Assembly (NCBI RefSeq): GCF_000317105.1
Contig: NC_019693.1
Span: 1,860,001 to 1,924,000, forward strand
Length of the DNA stretch: 64,000 nt
Reading direction: 5' to 3'
From: Oscillatoria acuminata PCC 6304
GTDB lineage: Bacteria; Cyanobacteriota; Cyanobacteriia; Cyanobacteriales; Laspinemataceae
Below are positions 41,001 through 49,462 of the stretch, in pieces. Under the pieces are notes generated by a model that saw nothing but the letters and a program-made list of their open reading frames with translations, was not told the origin of the DNA and searched no databases. The translations under genes were made by a program, and so were the position numbers. The first letter of the stretch is position 1; every line of letters starts with the position of its first letter.

Positions 41001-41752
41001 ATATGCAACAAGAAATACAACAACGGGAAGCCGAATTACCCGACCCACAGCCGCCGGTTCCCGAGGCGATGGAGAACCGTTTGGCGACGGTATTGCAGGA
41101 ATTGCAGAAAGAAGTGCGATCGCTGCAAAAACGGATTGAAGCAATGGAACCCGTGAATATGTTGGCCTTGGAAGAGTACGATCGCACCCAAGCCCGACTA
41201 GAGGAACTCAGCCAAAAACTCGCCACCTTAGAAGGGGAACGCACGGAAATTCTGTTGCGGATTGAAAACTTCACAACCCTGCGACTCCGTGCCTTTAAAG
41301 AAGCCTTCGATGCCGTCAACGAAAACTTTCAAATCATCTTTGCTGAACTTTCCGACGGCGATGGCTATCTGCAACTCGACGACCCCGAAGACCCCTTCAG
41401 CAGTGGTTTATCCCTCGTCGCCCACCCTAAAGGCAAACCCGTCCAACGATTAGCCTCCATGTCCGGGGGAGAAAAATCCCTCACCGCCCTCAGCTTTATC
41501 TTCTCCCTGCAACGGTATCGTCCATCACCGTTTTACGCCTTTGATGAAGTGGATATGTTCTTAGATGGGGCAAATGTGGAACGATTGGCTAAAATAATAA
41601 AACAGCAAGCTGACGTGGCTCAGTTTATCGTCGTCAGTCACAAAACTCCCATGCTCAAAGTGGCCGAGCGGGTGATTGGCGTAACCCAAGCCCGGGGAGC
41701 CTATACCCAAGTGATTGGACTACAAATTGAGCCAAAGACTTCGGCTGTATGA
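38018..41752 (+). CDS. smc: Chromosome segregation protein SMC
   Basis: 1244 residues. Walker A GPNGSGKSN at 32-40. Long coiled coils surround a hinge near 575-690 (GLPGVCGLVAQLGRVEPTYQ...GYLVVEDDGVAAAA). The C-terminal head has the ABC signature MSGGEKSLTALSF (~1148) and Walker B FYAFDEVDMFLDG (~1175). Between ~95 and 158 the N-terminal head carries a ~60-residue Pro/Ala/Glu/Ser-rich insertion not needed for the fold. SMC with ScpA/B organises and segregates the chromosome. Complete and intact beside the prophage. Confidence 0.97.
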   Translation: MVHITRLELSNFKSFGGTTSIPVLPGFTVVSGPNGSGKSNILDALLFCLGISTSKGMRAERLPDLVNHNQSRSRGTVEASVTVTFDLGDSFGLIDTPDAPATATPDGSPVEPEQRLESEEPEAVAPESHSDNGNGSSASEPSAAETLAATADREWSITRRLRVTKGGTYTSTYYMNGESCTLTQLHEQINRLRIYPEGYNVVLQGDVTAIISMNGKERREIIDELAGVAAFDRKIVQAKTKLDEVKEREDRCRIVENELKVQLERLSKDRAKAEQYKKLRAELHEKEKLAAVLEWRQLKQQEWKLRDQIEGGDRQVTQLGDQITSISGEIQQASTRLEELNNRVKALGEEELIALQSTLATQDAEHRQLQNRKGEQSANRQQTLAQLAQTELDVKALQQALQKLAEDRELEKNVIVSVQENRDSTQTLLNQRREQASAIASASEEWVQQQTSLHRQIETLQKNLDPQRTEQARLTERRGQLEQKIAEQQESLETSRQDLMNQQFARTDIEQRHQLAVQQVQSLAQTVSALEQDLQVQQETQKRLLEEQRDKQRRLDKLEAQNQAHQEASGTGASKVILQTGLPGVCGLVAQLGRVEPTYQMALETAAGGRLGYLVVEDDGVAAAAIELLKQKRAGRATFLPLNKIKPGRFSPIEALRNAPGFVDYAVNLIECDRPYLQIFAYIFGNTVVFESINLARPYLGQARIVTLDGDLLESTGAMTGGSTPHRSSLRFGTGGNTESGEVTALQNRLQEIETILERCTSAVATATETVKQRSAQLVEAKQQQRELQLKSEQLEKEINGLTGAIAQLEQQLTKNSQELETAIAQLQTLAADLPDQEVQLERWRLELAGMEESGTNSEWQQIQSQVRELESQLQEWEQSLSAAQLRQQDLGSQSQRLEEKIQDGQKQLTQLRQQEITGTETIAQLQGQLTSLGQEMAQTQTALAEIESKLGEEKTARDQAEAKLRELHLSRQQLEWQLQKLHETQQGRREQLVNMQQEIQQREAELPDPQPPVPEAMENRLATVLQELQKEVRSLQKRIEAMEPVNMLALEEYDRTQARLEELSQKLATLEGERTEILLRIENFTTLRLRAFKEAFDAVNENFQIIFAELSDGDGYLQLDDPEDPFSSGLSLVAHPKGKPVQRLASMSGGEKSLTALSFIFSLQRYRPSPFYAFDEVDMFLDGANVERLAKIIKQQADVAQFIVVSHKTPMLKVAERVIGVTQARGAYTQVIGLQIEPKTSAV

Positions 41753-41803
41753 TTTTATAGACCGTAATATTAAAGAGAATTCGCTATTAGGATTCAACTA
41801 AGA

Positions 41804-42826
41804 ATGACATCTGATACCATCCGTCTGCGCTCCGACTTGTTAAATACTCAAGTAATCACCCGCGACACCGGCAAGCGCCTGGGGGTCGTCAAAGAACTGT
41901 TGGTAGACATCGACCGCCGACAGGTTGTAGCCTTGGGTCTGCGAGATAATCTCCTCTCAGTCGCCGGAATGCCCCGATTCATGTTTCTCAGGAGCATTGA
42001 ACAGATTGGCGATGTGATCTTGGTTGAAGATGAAGACGTCATCGAAGATATTGACGTAGATGCCTATAGCCGGGTCATCAACAGCGAAGTGATTACCGAA
42101 ACCGGCGAACTGTTGGGACGCGCCAGAGGGTTCAAGTTTGACCTGGCAACAGGGGAACTGGTGTCCCTGGTGATTGCTTCCTTGGGACTGCCGCAAATTC
42201 CCGACCAAGTGATTAGTACCTACGAACTGCCGGTGGAGGAAATTGTCAGCAGTGGGCCCAATCGCCTGATTGTGTTTGAAGGCGCTGAAGAACGACTCTC
42301 GCAGATTACTGTAGGATTTTTAGAGCGGTTAGGCATTGGGGAACCCCCTTGGGCGAGAGAAGAAGAAGCCCTGATCATGCCTACAGCGCGACCGGAAAAT
42401 CAACTGCCGACGGGGATGGGAGTTCCGGCTCCAGAACCCTTGCGTGCGCCCTCCCGGGTAGTGGAAGAAGTCTGGGATGAGGATGAATCCTGGCAACAAC
42501 CCGTGGTGGAACCGTTGCGCCAAGCTCAACCTGCACCGATTTACTACGAAGATGATTTAGAAGAAGAAGATAACTGGAGCGAAGCCTCATCTCGGGATAC
42601 CTACGATATGGACTACAACGAGCGCTATGAGGAGGCTTACGAGGAACCGACCTATAGCGCCGCTCCAGTGTATGAAGAACCGGAATATGCTGATGATTAT
42701 GAATACAGTGATGTAGAATCCGACGCCTGGGCTCAAGAAGAGGATAAGTCCTACAACCCACCTCGGATTAATATCCCGGAGAAAACCAAAGCGCCAGAAT
42801 ACGAGGAAGAACCGGGCGGTTATTAG
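41804..42826 (+). CDS. PRC-barrel domain protein with acidic C-terminal tail
   Basis: 340 residues. Two PRC-barrel units: residues ~8-80 (RLRSDLLNTQVITRDTGKRL...VVALGLRDNLLSVA) and ~88-160 (SRVINSEVITETGELLGRAR). A Pro-rich linker and a very acidic, Tyr-rich tail (EDDLEEEDNWSEASSRDTYD) follow. Related cyanobacterial proteins are of unknown function; PRC barrels often bind partners in photosynthetic membranes or RNA processing (RimM-like). It starts 51 bp after smc on the same strand, so co-transcription is possible. Confidence 0.85.
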   Translation: MTSDTIRLRSDLLNTQVITRDTGKRLGVVKELLVDIDRRQVVALGLRDNLLSVAGMPRFMFLRSIEQIGDVILVEDEDVIEDIDVDAYSRVINSEVITETGELLGRARGFKFDLATGELVSLVIASLGLPQIPDQVISTYELPVEEIVSSGPNRLIVFEGAEERLSQITVGFLERLGIGEPPWAREEEALIMPTARPENQLPTGMGVPAPEPLRAPSRVVEEVWDEDESWQQPVVEPLRQAQPAPIYYEDDLEEEDNWSEASSRDTYDMDYNERYEEAYEEPTYSAAPVYEEPEYADDYEYSDVESDAWAQEEDKSYNPPRINIPEKTKAPEYEEEPGGY

Positions 42827-42840
42827 AAACTAGCCCTCTC

Positions 42841-42937
42841 GTGTCATGGCTCTGCCATGACATGGGCCTTCTGCGGCTCTGCCGCCTAGTAGGGATTAGG
42901 AGGCAGAGCCTCCTAATGTGCGTGACTCGGCAGAGCC
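42841..42937. repeat. Cluster of GGC-TCT-GCC mini-palindromes
   Basis: CATGGC-TCT-GCCATG, GCGGC-TCT-GCCGC and TAGGAGGC-AGA-GCCTCCTA in a row, then the left half of GTGACTCGGC-AGA-GCC... interrupted by the IS4-type element. Stems differ but core and pairing are conserved. The same family is at 23966-24010. Confidence 0.85.
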
Positions 42938-44338
42938 GATGGGTGACAACTTAAGAAGATGGGAGAAAAGTCAAGCCCGGACAAGGAGAGAGGTCTAGCT
43001 CTTGAGAACCCTTGGCTTTGCGTAAAACTTTGACAATGCCAAGGTCCCGGTTTTTAGGGTCACAAAAATACTCGACGAGGGACTGCTTATTGCCCTTGGT
43101 CGAGGCAACGGTGAAATGATAGAACCCCCGAAATAGCATCTCTAAAGAAATCCGTTCGGTGGGTAATTCGAGAGAATCAGCTACATCATCAGCCAGGTCA
43201 AGCAACACAGCATAAAACAGCCAGGTCGCCCAAAGAAAGGAGCTTAACGCCATTAATAGAACCTGTCCAGATATAGGCCAGATTTAGCAACCGTTTAACC
43301 AAAAAAAACGCGGTCTCAATCTCCCAACGACGAGCATACAAATCAGCCACTACATAAGGTGGTAAGTCCCCAGGCTCAAGCACCGAGGTAATATAGCTAT
43401 ACCAACTTTTACCATGACGCACCTGTACTAGACGCACTGTAATCGGTTTATTCTTTCCTCTTTTATGCCCGAGCAGAACTAATTGGTCAACCAGATTAGC
43501 ACTCTGGCTAAAAGTTTTCTGGACCTGATAAGTGCCAATCTTTCAGCCTGGTAATCCAGGCGCTACCGGCTTGGACTAGGGCCGAAAATTCACTAAAATC
43601 GTAAAAGCCCCGATCAAAAATCAATAAACCCCCTTTCGGCAAAGTTGAATGTAACCACTCCCATTGATTCCTATCTGCCGCATTCGGATTTTCTTCAAAT
43701 CGGATAGCCACTGGCAAATGGCTTGCCATATCGACTATCGTGTAGATTTTTCCAGCTAAAGCTATAGGGTGCTCTTGTAAGCTTTTAAGTTTACGAAACA
43801 GGGCCTCCAGGGTCGAACCATCCACGATCCAAATGTGTTCAAACCGTTTTTTTGTCCAAGCAACGCTCGGTGGCAAGGGGCGAGCAACACGATTCGTCCA
43901 CCGTCGCTTTAACTCGTCTACCACAGCCCACAGAACCTGCTCAAACATAGATGCGGGAAATTCTAAAAATCTCGTGGAGAGAGCTTGCTGGGATACCTTC
44001 ACGGCTCGACACCAGAGTAAATCTTCCCGTGCTAAAGTCCGTCCCAGTTCTCGAACGCTCGGGATTTGACGCCACAGTAAGCTCAAGACTGCTGCCACCA
44101 TTAGAGGAAGCCCCAAAATTCGTTGGCGCAGCCCCAAAGAGCGATAGTATTTCAATTGCTCGTGAACCACAGGCTTCAACAAGTCGCTTAGGTGGGCCTC
44201 AATCGCCTCGCTACTTGGCGCTGGCATATTGTGGCGGCGAGTATGATCTGGGTTGTTTTTGCGAGGACGACTCATTCCATCAAACTCCTGTCGAAACTGG
44301 CTTGACAATTACACTCTAACCTTAAGTTGTCACCCATC
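42938..44338 (-). mobile_element. IS4-type insertion sequence (1401 bp), decayed
   Basis: Terminal inverted repeats GATGGGTGACAACTTAAG at 42938-42955 and its complement ending at 44338. It is flanked by the 9-bp direct repeat GGCAGAGCC (42929-42937, 44339-44347). The transposase gene inside is broken by frameshifts. The duplicated target is precisely the core of the mini-palindrome family. Confidence 0.85.
42951..44308 (-). pseudogene. IS4-family DDE transposase, frameshifted
   Basis: The reading is split into at least three frames: 44308-43508 (N-terminal 266 residues), then 43437-43198 and 43253-42951. The DDE motifs remain recognisable: IWIVDGSTLEALFRKL (first D), LLIFDRGFYDFS (second D) and YARRWEIETAFFLVKRLL (the IS4 Y-R-E-K signature with E). 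With these breaks it is unlikely to make transposase, though programmed frameshifting cannot be excluded for the first break. Confidence 0.85.
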
Positions 44339-44553
44339 GGCAGAGCCAAGTCACGAGGACACCTTGAGGGCGCAAGCATTGCGCCCCTACAAATACACAT
44401 GGAGAGGGGGAGGAATTAGTACCTGGAACCCTGAGCAAGTTACAATACGGACGTGGGCGAGTTGAGCCAGTGCGAACCCCTCCAAAAATGGGGTAAACTC
44501 CTTGCATTAAGGCGATCGCGCCTCATTATTGTAAAACCCTCATCATTGCCATC

Positions 44554-44787
44554 ATGCCGATTCTCAACGATATGACTATTGCCTTACTGTTGTATGTGGT
44601 TTTAGGCGGGACTTACCTATTGGTTGTCCCCTTAGCCCTCTACTTTTGGTTACAAAAGCGCTGGTATGTCGCCAGTTCTTTTGAACGGGCTTTTCTGTAT
44701 TTCTTAGTGTTTTTCTTTTTCCCGGGAATGTTAGTTCTTGCTCCCTTTTTGAACTTTCGACCCAAGCGACGAGAAATTAACGTTTAA
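44554..44787 (+). CDS. ndhL: NdhL, NDH-1 subunit L
   Basis: 77 residues with two membrane helices ([20 protein letters not shown] and [17 protein letters not shown]) and the conserved [20 protein letters not shown] between them. NdhL is a cyanobacterial/plastid-specific subunit of the NDH-1 complex for cyclic electron flow, respiration and CO2 uptake. The neighbours DUF3007 and trpA are the conserved context. Start could be this ATG or MTIALL six codons later. Confidence 0.93.
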   Translation: MPILNDMTIALLLYVVLGGTYLLVVPLALYFWLQKRWYVASSFERAFLYFLVFFFFPGMLVLAPFLNFRPKRREINV

Positions 44788-44899
44788 AACAGGAATGAAG
44801 AGATTGGGAAATCAACCGCTAGAACCTCTAGCAATAAATTGATTCTCGATTTCTTCGTCCTCAAATTATTCATAAAATTTAGATAAAAATCACGCAAGT

Positions 44900-45226
44900 A
44901 TGCGAAGAATTGATGCATTAGGAATTGGCTTGGGTGTTTTCCTGGCTGGAGGTTTAGCCTATCTGGGATTCCAGGGAGCCGGATTTGATAGTATTACTGC
45001 CGGAATTTGGAGTCAAGTTTTATTAGTTGGCGGGTTAGTGGGATGGTTGCTTACCTATTTATTCCGCGCCGTCAACGGAGATATGACCTATCATCAGCAG
45101 GTTGAAGATTATAAAACGGCGGTTCTGCAAAAGCGCTTAGAAGAATTGACGCCGGAAGAATTGGCTAAAATTCAATCCGAAATTGAAGCGGAGAATGAGG
45201 CGGAGAAACTGAAGGCGCAGGAATAA
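44900..45226 (+). CDS. DUF3007 family membrane protein
   Basis: 108 residues. Two membrane helices (ALGIGLGVFLAGGLAYLGFQ and IWSQVLLVGGLVGWLLTYLF), then an amphipathic, Glu-rich coiled tail (LEELTPEELAKIQSEIEAEN). The family is restricted to cyanobacteria and plastid-bearing organisms and lies between ndhL and trpA in many genomes; function not known, possibly linked to thylakoid complexes. Intergenic gaps of ~110 bp on each side. Confidence 0.9.
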   Translation: MRRIDALGIGLGVFLAGGLAYLGFQGAGFDSITAGIWSQVLLVGGLVGWLLTYLFRAVNGDMTYHQQVEDYKTAVLQKRLEELTPEELAKIQSEIEAENEAEKLKAQE

Positions 45227-45333
45227 GGGAAACGGCTGGACCCTTGAAGGTGACCTCCAGATAGGATTTGATAAATTAACAGCCCGGGCAGATGATACGC
45301 TAGTTAATCTATCCAAGCTAGGTAAGTTATAAA

Positions 45334-46128
45334 ATGACATCGGTTTCCCAGTGCTTTGCGTCCCTGCGCGATCGCCAGCAGTGTGCTTTGATCCCGTTTA
45401 TCACCGCAGGGGATCCAGATTTGCAGACCACCGCTAAAGCCTTGCAACTGTTAGATAGCAAGGGTGCGGATTTAATTGAATTAGGGGTTCCTTACTCAGA
45501 CCCCCTGGCGGATGGACCCGTGATTCAAGCAGCAGCAACTCGTGCACTGCAACGGGGTACGCGCTTGGAAGCTGTCTTAGAAACCGTCAAAGCTGTAACG
45601 CCAACTTTGCACTCGCCCATCATTTTGTTCACCTACTACAACCCGATTCTCAAACAGGGTGTGGACAACTTCCTCAAAAATGCTGCCGATGCCGGAGTGC
45701 GAGGTTTAGTCGTCCCGGATTTGCCCCTAGAAGAGTCAGAGGACATCCTCAAAAAAGCCGATGACCGGGGGATTGAGGTGGTGTTGTTAGTCGCCCCCAC
45801 GAGTCCAAAAGCCCGCATTGAGGCGATCGCCCGTCAGTCCAGAGGATTTATTTACCTCGTCAGCGTTACCGGCGTTACCGGAATGCGGTCCCAAGTCCAA
45901 TCTCGCGTCGAAGATATTCTCGCCGAAATGCGCCAAATCACCGATAAACCCATTGGAGTCGGATTTGGCATCTCCTCCCCAGAAATGGCGCGCCAGGTAA
46001 AAGACTGGGGTGCAGATGCCGCCATTGTCGGAAGTGCTTTTGTCAAACGATTAGCCGAAGGCACCCCAGAAGAAGGATTAGCCTCAATTGGTGAATTTTG
46101 CCAGAGTTTGAAAGAGGCGATCGGCTAA
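45334..46128 (+). CDS. trpA: Tryptophan synthase alpha subunit
   Basis: 264 residues, TIM barrel that cleaves indole-3-glycerol phosphate to indole and passes it to TrpB. Signatures: [16 protein letters not shown] near 21, [19 protein letters not shown] with catalytic Glu and Asp near 50-62, [13 protein letters not shown] near 130, [16 protein letters not shown] near 172 and [10 protein letters not shown] near 214. Complete. Followed by repeat-rich DNA. Confidence 0.97.
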   Translation: MTSVSQCFASLRDRQQCALIPFITAGDPDLQTTAKALQLLDSKGADLIELGVPYSDPLADGPVIQAAATRALQRGTRLEAVLETVKAVTPTLHSPIILFTYYNPILKQGVDNFLKNAADAGVRGLVVPDLPLEESEDILKKADDRGIEVVLLVAPTSPKARIEAIARQSRGFIYLVSVTGVTGMRSQVQSRVEDILAEMRQITDKPIGVGFGISSPEMARQVKDWGADAAIVGSAFVKRLAEGTPEEGLASIGEFCQSLKEAIG

Positions 46129-46129
46129 A

Positions 46130-46669
46130 AAAATCTCCTGTAACAACACCCTCCGGTCCCCTCCCCTTAGCAAGGAGAGGGTTAGGGTGGGGTCCTCTTC
46201 GCAACTCGCCAAACCCCCATGAATAATACGGAATCCAGTCGATAAAAACCCACACCCTAAAGGGTGGAGGCTCACAGGACGAAGCCTGCCTACGCAGGCT
46301 GAAGAGTATTGTTAAATCTTTGACAACCGGATTTGGTAGAACAACACCCTCCGGTCCCCTCATTCCATTGACGGTGTTTCTTGTAGGGGCGCAATGCGCA
46401 GGCCCCTGGGGCGTATGCAATACGCCCCTACAAGAAACAGGGATGAGGCTCGATTCCATTGACGCATAAAGAGGGCGTATGCAATACGCCCCTACAAGAA
46501 ACAGGGATGAGGCTCGATTCAATTTACCACCTTGACAGGGCTAGGGTTCAAACCCCCTCCAGTTAGGGGATTGCAAAATATAAATCATCCAACAAAGGAA
46601 GGTATGTGTAGGGGCTACTCCGTTGAGCTACGAACGAACGTTTTGGAGGTTTTATTTTTTGGAGTTCCC
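46130..46669. repeat. Repeat-rich intergenic block
   Basis: 750 bp without a gene, made of several repeat types. 46140-46210 resembles the CCCCTCCCCTTAGCAAGGAG family. 46240-46320 shares GGACGAAGCCTGCCTACGCA and AAGAGTA with 21020-21055. 46370-46543 has two copies of a GGGGCGTATGCAATACGCCC palindrome with an end like that of the 25340 element. 46566-46669 is a reversed copy of the MITE nested at 6365. The 159-codon leftward frame here is repeat-derived. Confidence 0.75.
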
Positions 46670-46881
46670 TTATTACTAACGCTGGAAGATGTCAGCTTTA
46701 ACTAACTTTTACCAAATCTACTCCCTGAACCCTCGCTCCAACCCCGAGAATTAGGCTAGAGTGGGAGAAAATAGGCTACCCCAATCTCGGGAGATGCTTA
46801 TTGCTAAGATTTAATCTAGGGGCTGCTGTTGCCAGCCTCAAAAATTGTGTGCCATCTGGGGATGAGTTGTATCGCTATCGA

Positions 46882-48129
46882 ATGGGGAAACCGGCTATGC
46901 GTCAAGTATTAAAGCGGCTGATTGTGGGTTTGAACTTGTTAGTCCTCGGTGGGAGTGTCGGCACGATCGCCAGCCGATACATCCTTGTGGATGGCAGTCT
47001 GGGAAAACAACCCATCGCCATGCCGGTGATGCTACAGGACGCGACTACTCCAATCAATACCGAGGCAGACTCAGACCTCGAAACCAATCCCGCTTTCATG
47101 GAACAGCCCATTGACCGCAATTTTATCGCTTCGGCTGCGGCAAAAGTGGCTCCGGCGGTGGTCAGAATTGATGCACTGCGGTCCGCAAGAACGGTGGAGG
47201 ACAATGACCCAAGCAATCCCTTTTTTCGGAAATTTTTTGGGGAAGAAATGCCACCCCCAAGACAACGAGGCAACCACGGCACGGGCTCTGGGTTTATTTT
47301 GAGCGCTGAGGGTCAAATTATTACTAATGCTCATGTGGTAGAAGGGACTCGGTTGGTGAAAGTGACCCTGAATGATGGGCGCATCTTTGAGGGAAAAGTG
47401 ATGGGGATTGATTCCCTCACGGATTTAGCCGTGGTGAAAATTGAAGGGACTGGGTTGCCAAAGGTGAAGTTAGGGAATTCTGAGAATTTGGTGCCGGGAC
47501 AATGGGCGATCGCGATCGGCAGTCCCCTGGGATTGGATAATAGTGTCACTGTGGGGATTATCAGCGCCACGGGGCGATCGAGTTCCCAAGTGGGAATTTC
47601 TGATAAGCGGGTCCGCTTTATTCAAACCGATGCAGCAATTAATCCCGGGAATTCCGGGGGACCGTTACTCGACGATCGCGGAGAAGTGATTGGGGTGAAT
47701 ACAGCAATTCGCGCTGATGCTCAAGGATTAGGGTTTGCCATCCCCATTGAAACCGCCAAACGAATTGCCAATGAGTTATTTACAAACGGTCAAGTCTCTC
47801 ACCCATTTTTGGGCATTCAAATGGTAGAACTGACTCCCCAAGTCCGGGACAAATTAGAGGAACGCCTCGAAGGGGTAAAGATTCTCACGGAAACTGGGGT
47901 CGTGATTATGGCGGTGTTACCGGACACTCCAGCGCAGAAAGCCCGGTTGCAAAAAGGGGATGTGATTCAAAAAATTAACGGGGTGGCGATCGCCACAGCT
48001 ACCCAAGTGCAAGAATTGGTAGAAGCTACCCAAGTGGGCGGACTACTGGAACTGGAAGTGAACCGACAAGGGGCAACCGCCACCATTGCCTTACGTCCTG
48101 GGGCGTTTCCCCTCGATCGCCGGAACTAA
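46882..48129 (+). CDS. HtrA/Deg-type serine protease (HhoA/HhoB/HtrA family)
   Basis: 415 residues from the ATG at 46882; MRQVLKR at 46897 is also possible, and the frame opens farther upstream from a TTG. An N-terminal membrane anchor/signal (LIVGLNLLVLGGSVGTIASR) leads to a trypsin-like domain with the triad H151 (ITNAHVV), D181 (SLTDLAVVKIE) and S258 (NPGNSGGPLL). One C-terminal PDZ domain follows (GVVIMAVLPDTPAQKARLQK). Periplasmic or thylakoid-lumen protein quality control. Complete catalytic machinery. Cyanobacteria have three paralogues, and I cannot tell which. Confidence 0.9.
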   Translation: MGKPAMRQVLKRLIVGLNLLVLGGSVGTIASRYILVDGSLGKQPIAMPVMLQDATTPINTEADSDLETNPAFMEQPIDRNFIASAAAKVAPAVVRIDALRSARTVEDNDPSNPFFRKFFGEEMPPPRQRGNHGTGSGFILSAEGQIITNAHVVEGTRLVKVTLNDGRIFEGKVMGIDSLTDLAVVKIEGTGLPKVKLGNSENLVPGQWAIAIGSPLGLDNSVTVGIISATGRSSSQVGISDKRVRFIQTDAAINPGNSGGPLLDDRGEVIGVNTAIRADAQGLGFAIPIETAKRIANELFTNGQVSHPFLGIQMVELTPQVRDKLEERLEGVKILTETGVVIMAVLPDTPAQKARLQKGDVIQKINGVAIATATQVQELVEATQVGGLLELEVNRQGATATIALRPGAFPLDRRN

Positions 48130-48169
48130 AGGGCGATCGGGATAAACTTCCCCAGGTTGAATCAGTAGT

Positions 48170-48538
48170 CTAACGAGATCCATGTTTCCCTGAACCGCCA
48201 CCGGCGGAGTCATTCCCGAGGGGACTAACTTGGGATAACCGTTCCTCCAGATGCATCCGTTGTTCCATCTTGTGTAGGAAATAACCCGTCATCATAGCGG
48301 ATGCCAACAAACCAGACAAATTTTCTCGGTTTGTCGTAATTTGCACCTCAAAGTTCTCCGACGGCAGGACACCCACCAGTCCCTGAACGTTCTGAGAGAT
48401 AATTTCCTTAATTTCCGGGCTGACTGACTTGGCAACCCGCGCCAAAACTTCTGGCGGTTGATGCTGTAAGTATTTCAGCAACTGATTGGCTTCGACATCT
48501 TCATCGTGGGAATTCAGAAAGTCAGGTTGATAAACCAT
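48170..48538 (-). CDS. DUF760 domain protein
   Basis: 122 residues. The central helical domain reads NQLLKYLQHQPPEVLARVAK and then NVQGLVGVLPSENFEVQITT with LLASAMMTGYFLHKMEQRM, the DUF760 pattern of cyanobacteria and chloroplasts. The C-terminus is Gly/Ser-rich. The function is unknown, with some plastid relatives linked to protein turnover. Converges with the protease gene. Confidence 0.88.
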   Translation of the reverse strand: MVYQPDFLNSHDEDVEANQLLKYLQHQPPEVLARVAKSVSPEIKEIISQNVQGLVGVLPSENFEVQITTNRENLSGLLASAMMTGYFLHKMEQRMHLEERLSQVSPLGNDSAGGGSGKHGSR

Positions 48539-48756
48539 GAGGATCCTAAGTAGCTCAAGTGCTTATTTTCTACTTTAAACCATTCTGTTGGGGAGATGCT
48601 TGCTTCCTGCCGGTGATTGAAAACCCCCTGGCAGCGGGCATTATCATATAAACAAGGGTCTGTCAACTTCTGAAGAGGTAAAATTTTTTACCTTCGTCAA
48701 TCCTCCCTCTCAAAACAGCGCAAATTAATAAATTCCGGTAAATTTAGGATTAACAG

Positions 48757-48785
48757 TTGACTTAGATAGAATAATCGTGCATAAT
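48757..48785 (+). promoter_or_regulatory. Promoter of the tRNA-Leu gene
   Basis: TTGACT (48757-48762), 17 bp, CATAAT (48780-48785). Predicted start near 48792, 70 bp before the tRNA. The preceding 48540-48756 shows no gene. Confidence 0.6.
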
Positions 48786-48861
48786 AGCTATGCTTTGGCG
48801 AAATGCTTAATCTTACCGGCTCACACAGCCGAATCAGATTAAATTCTAGCCGAATTGCAAC

Positions 48862-49162
48862 GGGGGCGTGGCGGAATGGTAGACGCTACGGACTTAGAAA
48901 ACTGAGCCTTATTGGAGAAATCCATTAAGTGACCGCTCTCAAATTCAGGGAAACCTAACTCTGGTAACAGACAAGGCAATCCTGAGCCAAGCCGAAATTT
49001 CGGAAGGTGCAGAGACTCGACGGGAGCTACCCTAACGTAAAGCCGAGGGTAAAGGGAGAGTCCAATTCTCAAAACCAGAATTCTGGCAGCAGCGAAAGTT
49101 GCGGGAGAATGAAAATCCGTTGGCTGGAGACAGCCGTGTGGGTTCAAGTCCCACCGCCCCCA
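48862..49162 (+). tRNA. trnL-UAA: tRNA-Leu(UAA) interrupted by a group I intron
   Basis: The 5' exon is 48862-48895 (acceptor GGGGGCG, D-arm GCGGAATGGTAGACGC, ending GGACTT). The 3' exon is 49112-49162 (AAAATCCGTTGGCTGG, variable arm, T-arm GTGGGTTCAAGTCCCAC, acceptor CGCCCCC, discriminator A). Spliced, the anticodon loop reads CTTAAAA, giving UAA, and the length is 85 nt. No 3' CCA is encoded. The intron position after U34 is the conserved one of cyanobacteria and plastids. Confidence 0.97.
48896..49111 (+). ncRNA. Group I intron (216 nt) in tRNA-Leu
   Basis: It begins after U34 and ends in G (the omega G). Core elements are visible: CAATCCTGAGCCAAGC (P/Q region), GGTGCAGAGACTCGACGGGA (P7/R-S region) and a stable P6-like arm. 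No endonuclease gene. Self-splicing is expected from the family. Confidence 0.92.
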
Positions 49163-49185
49163 TCCTATCTAAAATAAACAGCAAG

Positions 49186-49242
49186 TCATTGGTCATTGGT
49201 CATTGGTCATTGGTCATTGGTCATTGGTCATTGGTCATTGGT
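49186..49242 (+). repeat. Eight tandem TCATTGG heptamers
   Basis: A perfect array TCATTGG x8 beginning 23 bp after the tRNA. It is the STRR-like family also found at 4594-4749. Copy number probably varies between strains. Confidence 0.9.
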
Positions 49243-49287
49243 CGTTTTTTCGTTCAACGTGACGACTTGCTATAGTTCTCTTCGTTT

Positions 49288-49346
49288 GTAGCAACGACTT
49301 GAGTCGTTATCTTTCCCAGTTCGTAGTAACGACTTGAGTCGTTATC
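49288..49346. repeat. Two copies of a 24-bp palindromic repeat
   Basis: GTAG(C/T)AACGACTTGAGTCG followed by TTATC at 49288-49311 and 49323-49346. Each copy contains the near-palindrome AACGACTTGAGTCGTT. Not associated with a gene. Confidence 0.75.
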
Positions 49347-49462
49347 CGGGTTGCCAGGGCCACACTCATCCCCATCGCCCCCAGCAGTTCAAACCCAGTC
49401 GGTAAGTAGAGCCCCGATCGCCATTAAGATAGAAGGATTACCTTCAAAACAATATAATATTT

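Noticed and set aside
46043-46522. 159-codon leftward frame downstream of trpA
   Set aside because: Made of several intergenic repeats and overlaps the end of trpA.
49186-49242. CRISPR array
   Set aside because: The units are contiguous heptamers without spacers. No repeat-spacer pattern was seen anywhere in the window.
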